64,000 bases of DNA from Pseudomonadota bacterium (GTDB lineage Bacteria; Pseudomonadota; Gammaproteobacteria; Steroidobacterales; Steroidobacteraceae): positions 60,294-124,293 of the forward strand of contig JAFEDU010000007.1 in the NCBI GenBank assembly GCA_018241425.1, written 5' to 3'. Shown here piece by piece: positions 44,095 through 51,500 of the stretch. The stretch's first letter is position 1; the number at the start of each line of letters is the position of its first letter. The translations under genes and the position numbers were made by a program. The notes beneath the pieces are model-generated. The model was given only the letters and a program-made list of their open reading frames with translations. It made no database searches and was not told the DNA's origin.

Positions 44095-45281
44095 GCACGC
44101 CGCGCCTCACCGCGCTCCTTGCGGGCGCCGCACTCCTGTCGCTCCTTTCCGGGCCGGCGGCCGGCGCCGATGCGGGGTACTTCAGTCTGCAGGACTTCCC
44201 GCACGTGCCGAAGATCGACGCGCACGTACACGTGCACGGGGATGCCTCGCACTTCATGGCGCAGGCGATCGCCGATGACTTCAGCATCCTCACCATCAAC
44301 GTCGACTACCCCGACTTCCCTCCGATTCCCGACCAGGAGCGCGCCGCCGCTTCCCTGCGGGCCCGGTACCCGGGCCGGGTGGCCTTCATCGCGACCTTCT
44401 CGGTGGAGGACTTCCAGTCGCCGCGCTGGGCGCAGGAAGCCGTAGCGCAGCTCAAGGAAGCCGTGGCGCAGGGCGCGGTCGGCGTGAAGATCTGGAAGAA
44501 CATCGGCATGGCGCTGCGCGATCCGGATGGGCGCTACGTCATGCCGGACGACCCGCGGCTCGAGCCGGTGTACCGGTACGTCGAGGCACAGCACCTGGTG
44601 CTGCTCGGGCACCAGGCCGAGCCGCTGAACTGCTGGCTGCCGCTCAAGCGCATGACGGTGCGTTCGGACCGCGAGTACTTCACCGAGCACCCGCAGTACT
44701 ACATGTACCGCCACCCGGAGATGCCCTCGCACGAGACCATCCTGGCGGCGCGGGACCGCATGCTCGCGGCACACCCGGACCTGCAGTTCGAGGGCGTGCA
44801 CCTGGCCTCGCTCGAGTGGGACGTGGATCGGGTGGCGGGGTTCCTCGAGCGCTTCCCGCAGGCACGGGTCGACCTCGCCGCGCGGCTCGTGCACCTGGAG
44901 TATCAGGCGAGCCGCAACCGGGACAAGGTGAGGAGGTTCCTGATCCGCTACCAGGACCGCGTCCTCTACGGGAGCGACGACTCCTACGGACCGGACGATT
45001 CAAAGCCCGAGGCCGTCGCCGACGTGCACCGCGGGTGGGTTGAGGACTGGCGCTTCCTAGTGACCGGCGAGGTGATGCATTCGCCGGACTTTCCGGCGCC
45101 GTTCGCGGGCCTGAGGCTCCCGCGGACCGTAGTCGAGAAGATCTACCGCACTAACGCCGAACGACTTTTTCCACGCGCCTGGGCTGCGGACGCGCCGCGA
45201 GGGCGCGGGCCGCCAGCATCACCAGGAACCCCAGCGTCAGGAGACTCAGCACCCCGGGTTCCGGGACGCTCGCGGCCGTAA
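44091..45281 (+). CDS. Exported amidohydrolase-family protein
   Basis: 396 residues from a GTG overlapping the deoR stop (GTGA). The signal peptide ends near AAGA (about residue 26). TIM-barrel amidohydrolase features are IDAHVHVHG, GVKIWKNIG, LVLLGHQAEP, FEGVHLAS and LYGSDDSYG, which cover the metal-binding His/His/Lys/His/Asp set. It belongs to the amidohydrolase-2 type and not the NagA/AgaA deacetylase type. The last 40 or so residues are Pro/Gly-rich and overlap the convergent PEP-CTERM gene by 131 bp, so the native end may be earlier in evolution (after NAERLFPRA). The substrate is unknown. Confidence 0.8.
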   Translation: MSTPRLTALLAGAALLSLLSGPAAGADAGYFSLQDFPHVPKIDAHVHVHGDASHFMAQAIADDFSILTINVDYPDFPPIPDQERAAASLRARYPGRVAFIATFSVEDFQSPRWAQEAVAQLKEAVAQGAVGVKIWKNIGMALRDPDGRYVMPDDPRLEPVYRYVEAQHLVLLGHQAEPLNCWLPLKRMTVRSDREYFTEHPQYYMYRHPEMPSHETILAARDRMLAAHPDLQFEGVHLASLEWDVDRVAGFLERFPQARVDLAARLVHLEYQASRNRDKVRRFLIRYQDRVLYGSDDSYGPDDSKPEAVADVHRGWVEDWRFLVTGEVMHSPDFPAPFAGLRLPRTVVEKIYRTNAERLFPRAWAADAPRGRGPPASPGTPASGDSAPRVPGRSRP

Positions 45282-45933
45282 GGCTGAAGTCGAACGAATC
45301 GCGGCTCGCATAGTTCGCCGCACCCGGGTCACCGCTGCTGGCGGAATCCTGCACGGCGACCACGCCTGCGAGCAGGTACTGCCCCGGAGCGAGCACGCCG
45401 CTCCAGGAGGTGCTCTGCTTGCCGTCGCCCATGGTGATCGCCTCCAGGATCGCGCTCGAGTCCGGACCCTCGAGCACGGCCGCGGCGATGTTCTGGGCAT
45501 TACCGAGGGTGTCCATCGATGCGGTGGTGAGGTCGACCGTGACCTGGATTGCACTCGTGACCGTGAAATAGACGTTCAGGTCGAGGAGGCCATTGGTCAT
45601 CACCGAGCCGCCCGAGCCGAGGCTCGCGCCGCTCTTGAGCACGCCCGAGCCCACGATGCTGTCGCCGGTGAGCGTGGTGTTAACGGAGAAGCTGCCGCTG
45701 CCCGTGACGGCGCCCCACTGCGAGGCGGCAGCGCGCGCCAGAGCGAAGCTGCCATCGATCGACTGGTTGTACGTGCCGGTCGAGCCCTGTGGGCCCGCCG
45801 TCCCGCCTGCGCCGACCTGCACCTGTATCCCCGTGTCGTAGATGACCGGCGGTGAGGTGGACAGGTAGTTGAGATTGTCGGCGCGCGCCAGCGATGCGGC
45901 AGCGCACAGGCAGGGCAGGAGCAAGTACTTCAT
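45151..45933 (-). CDS. PEP-CTERM sorting-domain exported protein
   Basis: 260 residues with an N-terminal signal peptide (cleaved near ARA, residue 18) and a C-terminal sorting signal: VPEPG at 223, a hydrophobic stretch and an Arg-rich tail. Such proteins are recognised by exosortase and processed at the envelope. The middle is Ser/Gly/Thr-rich beta sequence with no known enzyme motif. No exosortase is encoded in this window. Its 3' end overlaps the convergent amidohydrolase gene. Confidence 0.9.
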   Translation of the reverse strand: MKYLLLPCLCAAASLARADNLNYLSTSPPVIYDTGIQVQVGAGGTAGPQGSTGTYNQSIDGSFALARAAASQWGAVTGSGSFSVNTTLTGDSIVGSGVLKSGASLGSGGSVMTNGLLDLNVYFTVTSAIQVTVDLTTASMDTLGNAQNIAAAVLEGPDSSAILEAITMGDGKQSTSWSGVLAPGQYLLAGVVAVQDSASSGDPGAANYASRDSFDFSLTAASVPEPGVLSLLTLGFLVMLAARALAARPQPRRVEKVVRR

Positions 45934-45941
45934 CGGTCCCT

Positions 45942-46001
45942 CGATTGGCTTGGCGCCCTTAAATTTCTCGTGCGGCGCTCGAGAAATATCTTAGCCAATC
46001 G
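45942..46001. repeat. Nested double inverted repeat upstream of the PEP-CTERM gene
   Basis: Outer arms CGATTGGCT (45942-45950) and AGCCAATCG (45993-46001) are perfect over 9 bp. Inner arms ATTTCTCG (45963-45970) and CGAGAAAT (45980-45987) are perfect over 8 bp, around a 9-nt centre. The structure begins 9 bp before the PEP-CTERM start codon and would fold into a two-tier stem in DNA or in the 5' leader. It may be an operator or an mRNA control element; the remaining 106 bp up to the next gene show nothing clear. Confidence 0.65.
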
Positions 46002-46107
46002 GGTCGCCGCTTCCGGCGCGGCTCACCATAATGAAAATGCGAATTTCATTTCGCGCAGCGCGTCGCATGCGACTTAAGCCGCACTGTGTGACGCAGTTCG
46101 CGGAAAC

Positions 46108-47106
46108 CTACCGGCTGACGAGCGTGAAGCGATCCGGCTCGGTCCAGGGGTCCCCGGAGGCGGGTGCTCCGGCGTCGAAGCGCACCATCACGCAGTCGAG
46201 GCGGTTGCCCGCGAGGGTGAGCCGCAGATAGTGGTAGTTGACGGTGGTATGCAGGTGCGAGAGCTCGCCGAACAGGCGCAGTACCGGGTGCGGCTTGGCG
46301 CCGCCGCCGCCGCTGACCAGGTACATGACTCCGTTCTTGCGGAAGCGCTCGTAGTTGTGGACGTGGCTGCCGATCACGAGCACCCGGGCACGCAGGGCGC
46401 GCGCGTGGGCCGAGAAATAGCTCGCGATCTCGGCCTCGTTCTTGCCGCGCGGGAAGATCGGGTCGCGCACCGGCGGGTAGTGCAGGGCGACGATCAGGAA
46501 CTTGATGTTAGGTCCCGCCGACTGCACCTCGCGTTCGAACCACAGCCGCTGCGGACTCCCGGGCTTGAGCTCCGAATCCGAGTCCAGGAGCAGCACGCGC
46601 GTGCTGGTGCCGACGGTCACCGAATACCAGCGGAACGGGCGCAGCGGCTCGAAGGTGCTCCACCAGTTCGCAAGGCACGGGGCTGCATCGGCATCGCAGC
46701 CGCGGAACTCGTGATTCCCCAGCGCGGGATATACCGGGATCGCCGCGTCCGCCCACTCGGCCGTTTCGTGCCGGTACGTTTCATAGTCGGCACCATCCGA
46801 GCCCTGGTAGACAAGGTCGCCCCCGATGAAGATCGCGGCCGGCCTCTCGGCGGTCATCCGGTGCACCAGCGCCCGCCGTGCATCCGGGTTGGCGACGCCC
46901 TCGCGCCCCGTGAAGCGGGTATCACCATAGGCGAGGAACGTTATGGCCCCGTCCGCGTTCGCCGCTACGTGGAACTCCGGCGGCCCTTCCGCGGCCGGTT
47001 GCGCGGAGTGCTGGTCCCCGGCATCGCCCGCGATGCACGCGGATGCCTCACCGAGAACGGCCAGGGCCGCGGCCGCAAGGAGCAGCCCAGCCCGACTTCC
47101 CCTCAC
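46108..47106 (-). CDS. Exported calcineurin-like metallophosphoesterase
   Basis: 332 residues from a GTG overlapping the stop of the upstream amidohydrolase (GTGA). Signal peptide GLLLAAAALAVLGEASA. The metal-binding motifs of the superfamily are in order: AYGDTRF, FIGGDLVYQG, ALGNHEF, VALHYPP and VIGSHVHNYER. It hydrolyses phosphate esters in the periplasm, resembling purple acid phosphatase-like enzymes, with the substrate unknown. It is translationally coupled to the amidohydrolase. Confidence 0.88.
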   Translation of the reverse strand: MRGSRAGLLLAAAALAVLGEASACIAGDAGDQHSAQPAAEGPPEFHVAANADGAITFLAYGDTRFTGREGVANPDARRALVHRMTAERPAAIFIGGDLVYQGSDGADYETYRHETAEWADAAIPVYPALGNHEFRGCDADAAPCLANWWSTFEPLRPFRWYSVTVGTSTRVLLLDSDSELKPGSPQRLWFEREVQSAGPNIKFLIVALHYPPVRDPIFPRGKNEAEIASYFSAHARALRARVLVIGSHVHNYERFRKNGVMYLVSGGGGAKPHPVLRLFGELSHLHTTVNYHYLRLTLAGNRLDCVMVRFDAGAPASGDPWTEPDRFTLVSR

Positions 47107-48383
47107 GGAGCGCGGCCCTTGACGACCTCGCCCCCCTTGATGACCACATCCACGTTCTCCAGGGCGCGGATGTTCGTGAGCGGGTCCCCGCTGACGGCGA
47201 TGAGGTCCCCGTAGCGCCCCTGGGCGATGGCGCCCACGTCGGCCGTCTGGTCGAGCGCCTCGGCGGCACTGCGCGTGGCGGCCTGGATCGCTTCCATCGC
47301 TGTCATGCCCCACTCGACCATCTTCGCGAACTGCTTTGCGTTGTCGCCGTTGGGATAGACGCCGCCGTCGGTCCCGAACAGCATCTTGACGCCGGCGGCG
47401 TGCGCCGCCTTGAAGGTCTGGCGCTGCTTCAGTCCAATGGCGCGCTCCTTCTCCAGGCTCTCCGGGTAGACGCCGTTCTTCGCGCCCTCCGCCAGGATGT
47501 AGTCGTCGTCGTAGATGTCCATGTCGAACCAGGCCCCGTGCTCCTTGGCGAGGCGGAAGCTCTCCGCGTTCGCAAGGCTCGCGTGCTCGATGGTGTCCAC
47601 CCCGGCACGCAGGGCCTCGTTGATGCCGTCGGTGCCGTGTGCGTGCACGGCGACCCGCAGCCCCAGGCGATGGGCCTCGTCGACCACCGCCTTGATCTCC
47701 TCGTAGGAGATCTGCTGGGCGCCGACCGTGTCGGCCTTGGACAGCACGCCGCCGGTCATGCAGACCTTGATGACGCGCGCGCCGTACTTGTGGACCTTGC
47801 GCACGAGGGCGCGGTACTCGTCCGGTGAATTGGCGATGTTGATGCCCGGGGTCGTAACCGAGGGCGGCAGTTCGGTGGAGTCGCAATGACCCCCGGTGGC
47901 GCCCAGCGCGTAGGTGGCCGGCACGATGCGCGGGCCCTCGATGTAGCCGTGCTCGATACCCTGCTTCAGGCCCACGTCGAAGTATCCCTGCGTGCCGACG
48001 TTGCGAACCGTGGTGAAACCGGCGAGCAGCGTGCGGCGGGCATTGGCCACGCCGACGGTCATCCAGAAGCTGTCGGTGAATTCGAGCTTGCGATAGCCGC
48101 TGTAACGCGGGTCCGACGTCAGGTGCACGTGCATGTCGATGAGCCCGGGCAGCAGCGTCCGGTCGCCGAGGTCGAGCGTGCGTGCGCCTGCGGGTACCGG
48201 GTCGCCCGCACGTCCCACGGCGCTGATGCGCCCGTCCGTGATTACCACCTGCGGGTGATCGATCTCGCGCCCGGCGAGCACGTCCACCATGCGCGCTGCG
48301 GTCACGACGAGCGTATCGGCGCGGGCGGCTGCAGTGCCTGCGACGGCGATCAGGGCCAGGGCGACGGACAATCGGGTACGCAT
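47103..48383 (-). CDS. Exported metal-dependent amidohydrolase (imidazolonepropionase/prolidase-like)
   Basis: 426 residues with a signal peptide (to about residue 22). The N-terminal beta sandwich (TLVVTAARMVDVLAG) leads into the TIM barrel with DMHVHLTSD, VIKVCMTGG (candidate carboxylated Lys), RVAVHAHG, DTIEHAS and LFGTDGG. The C-terminal GRYGDLIAVSGDPL is typical of the Xaa-Pro dipeptidase/imidazolonase-like exported group. It likely hydrolyses a peptide or cyclic amide in the periplasm. Confidence 0.88.
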   Translation of the reverse strand: MRTRLSVALALIAVAGTAAARADTLVVTAARMVDVLAGREIDHPQVVITDGRISAVGRAGDPVPAGARTLDLGDRTLLPGLIDMHVHLTSDPRYSGYRKLEFTDSFWMTVGVANARRTLLAGFTTVRNVGTQGYFDVGLKQGIEHGYIEGPRIVPATYALGATGGHCDSTELPPSVTTPGINIANSPDEYRALVRKVHKYGARVIKVCMTGGVLSKADTVGAQQISYEEIKAVVDEAHRLGLRVAVHAHGTDGINEALRAGVDTIEHASLANAESFRLAKEHGAWFDMDIYDDDYILAEGAKNGVYPESLEKERAIGLKQRQTFKAAHAAGVKMLFGTDGGVYPNGDNAKQFAKMVEWGMTAMEAIQAATRSAAEALDQTADVGAIAQGRYGDLIAVSGDPLTNIRALENVDVVIKGGEVVKGRAP

Positions 48384-48587
48384 CTAACCTCCCATGGAGT
48401 GAGCCCGGCGCTCCCGTAAAATTACGCGGCGACGGTGGTGTTGTCGGGGCAGAGTGCATGACCCGCCCGAGGCTTTACAAGCGCGCCGCCACAATGGGCC
48501 ACAATTGCCCCCGGCTGACGTCACAATGCCCCTCGATCCTCGGTACCTGCGGCACACCCTGCACGGCAGCCTCAGACGGAGCTTGGC
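48384..48587. promoter_or_regulatory. Divergent promoter region with three CACAAT repeats
   Basis: 204 bp between the amidohydrolase and the alpha-2-macroglobulin gene. CACAAT occurs three times on the plus strand (48488-48493, 48498-48503, 48520-48525), the first two exactly 10 bp apart. They could be factor-binding half sites or -10-like elements for the macroglobulin gene. Nothing else is evident. Confidence 0.35.
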
Positions 48588-51500
48588 ATGAAGTCTTCCC
48601 GGTTCGGCGGCACACTCGCAGCGACGCTCCTGGTTCTCTTCGCGGCGCCCGTGCCCGCGGCCGACATGGCCCCCGTACGGCCGGGCATCGAGAGCTTCAC
48701 GCCACAGGGCACGGCGAAGGACGTGCGCCAGGTCACCGTGCGTTTCACCGTACCGATGGTGGCACTCGGGGATCCTCGTCTCCCCGATCCGTTCAGCGTG
48801 GACTGCGCGGCACCCGGCCGGGGCCGATGGGCGGACCCGCGCAACTGGGTGTATGACTTCGACGAGGATCTCGAGGCGGGACTCAAGTGCTCCTTCACCC
48901 TGCTGCCGAAGCTGCGGACCGCTGCCGGCGAGCGCCTCGTCGGCTCGACCCGCTTCGGCTTCGACACCGGCGGACCCGCGGTACGCGCAACCCTGCCTCA
49001 CGAGGGATGGGAAGAGATCGACGAGTCGCAGGTCTTCCTGCTGCGCACCGATGCGGCAGCCACGGCGGTCTCGGTCGAGGCGCACGCCTGGTGCGCCGTC
49101 GACGGACTCAACGAGCGCATCCCGCTGCAGGTGCTCACCGGTGCGGCGCGCCAGCAGGTGCTCGATGCGCGCAAGGCGCTCGGGTACGACGACTTCCAGC
49201 TCCTGTGGAAGACGGGCGAGGTCAGCCGCGCCCGCGTGCGCAATCGCAGTTTCGAGAAGACCGACGCACTGGTGAACGTCGTGCGCTGCGGCCGCCCCCT
49301 GCCGCCGGGCGCCCAGGTGATGATCAACTGGGGCGCCGGCATCGCGACGCCCACGGGGATCGCGACCGCCGCGGATCAGACGCTCGCCTTCAAGGTGCGT
49401 CCGGCATTCCTCGCCCAGGCCGAGTGCACGCGCACGAACGCCAGGGCCGGCTGCATGCCGGTGCTGCCGCTGACCGTGACTTTCAGCGCCCCAGTGGCGC
49501 GCGACAAGGCCCTCGGCGTGCGCCTGCGGGATGCCTCCGGAAAGCTGTGGGAACCCGACGCGACGGCCGATGGCAAGGCCCCGACCTTAGAGCGCGTGGA
49601 TTTCTCAGGGCCCCTGCCTGCGTCCTCGACCGTCACGATCCTCATCCCGCCGGGGTTCACCGACGATGCCGGGCGCTCGCTTGCGAACGCCGCGCGGTTC
49701 CCGCTCGCCGTGCGCATCGATGCCTTTCCGCCGCTCGTGAAGTTCACGGGCAATTTCGGGATCCTGGAGGCGCGCGAGGGAGGCGTCCTCCCCGTGACGC
49801 TGCGCAACGTGGAGCGCGCGCTCCCGGCCAGGAGCACGGACATCCCGGCCCGGCTCCTCAAGGTCGGGTCTGACCCCAAGGCGATCCTTCAGTGGCTGCG
49901 GCGCGTCGAGGAGTCTCAGGCCCCGCGCGGCAGCTACGTCGGCGGCACGGCGCGGGTGTGGCGCGATCAGACCGGCAGCACCTCCGTGTTTGGCAGCGAG
50001 CCAGGCCTGACCCGGTTTGAAGTGAAGAAGCCGCTCGGCCCGAGGCCGGAGGAGGTCATCGGCATTCCGCTGAAAGCTCCCGGCTTTTACGTGGTGGAAC
50101 TGAGAAGCGAAGTCCTCGGCGCCGCGCTCCTGGGCGAGGCGCGGCCCCGGTTCGTGTCCACCTCGGCCCTGGTCACCGACCTGTCCGTGCACTTCAAGTG
50201 GGGCCGCGAGGGATCGCTCGCCTGGGTGACCCGACTGTCTACCGGGGCGCCGGTCGGCGCAGCCGCCGTGCTGGTCGCAGACGGTTGCGACGGCCGCACC
50301 CTCTGGGAGGGACGCAGCGATGCCTCCGGCCGCGCGACGATCCCGGATCAGCTGCCCGCCCCGGAACAGGGGAGCTGCAACTGGGGCACGCATCACCCTC
50401 TCATGGTGCTGGCACGCACCCCGGATGACTTCGCCTTCTCGCTGAGCACCTGGAACCAGGGCATCACGCCCTACGACTTCAGCCTCCCGGTGGGCAGTGC
50501 CGAGTCGGCCGACATCTACACCACGGTGCTCGACCGCACGCTGTTCCGTGCCGGGGAAACGGTCTCGATGGAGCACGTACTGCGCCGCCACGTACCGAGC
50601 GGGATCGCGCTGCAGCCGAAGGCGACCCACCGGGCGAGCGTGCGCCACACCGGCTCCGACCAGCGTTACGCGCTTGAGGCGAGCTTCGATCCCAGCGGTG
50701 TCGGCACCTCGCAGTGGCAGATCCCCAAGGAGGCGAAGCTCGGCGACTACGAGGTGAGCATCGACAACCATGTTACCGCGCACTTCCGGGTGGAGGAGTT
50801 CCGCCTCCCGAGCATGCGCGCGAGCGTCGTGGGGCCGGCGGCGCCCCAGGTCGCGCCGAAGAGCGTCGACCTGGACCTGCACGTGGCCTACCTCGCCGGG
50901 GGTGGCGCGGCGGGGATGCCGGTGAAGCTGCGGACCTTCGTCGAACCCCGTCCGCTGCACCTCCCCGACTACGCCGACTACCAGTTCGGGGGCGAGCCGG
51001 TCACCGAGGGCATCACGACCGGTGGGCGCGGCGCCCAGGACTACGACTTCGACTCCGACTCAGAAACCGGTAGCGGGGGCGGTACGACGCGGACCCGGAC
51101 GGTGCCCCTGACCCTCGACGACGCCGGTTCCGCGCGGGTCGCGGTGGGCGACCTGCCAGTCCTGGCGGGGCCTGCGCGCCTGGTCGCGGAGCTCGAGTAT
51201 GCCGACGCCGACGGGGAAATCCTCACGACCACCGGGACGGTCGCCCTGCGACCCGCGGCGCTCTCGGTCGGGATCCGGCGCGAGGGCTGGGCCGGCAGCA
51301 ACCGCCAGGTCCGCTTCCGGGTGCTGGTGCTGGATGCCAGCGATCACCCCAAGGCCGCGCAGCCGGTGCAGGTCGCCCTCTACCAGTCGAGCGACTATTC
51401 CTATCGCCGGCGGCTGATTGGCGGCTTCTACGCCTACGAGACCACCCACGAGACCCGCAAGCTCGCGGCCAACTGCGCGGGTACCACCGATGCGCAGGGC

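Noticed and set aside
44091..45281. Candidate GalNAc-6-phosphate deacetylase (AgaA)
   Set aside because: It has a signal peptide and amidohydrolase-2 motifs, whereas AgaA/NagA acts in the cytoplasm and has a different motif set.
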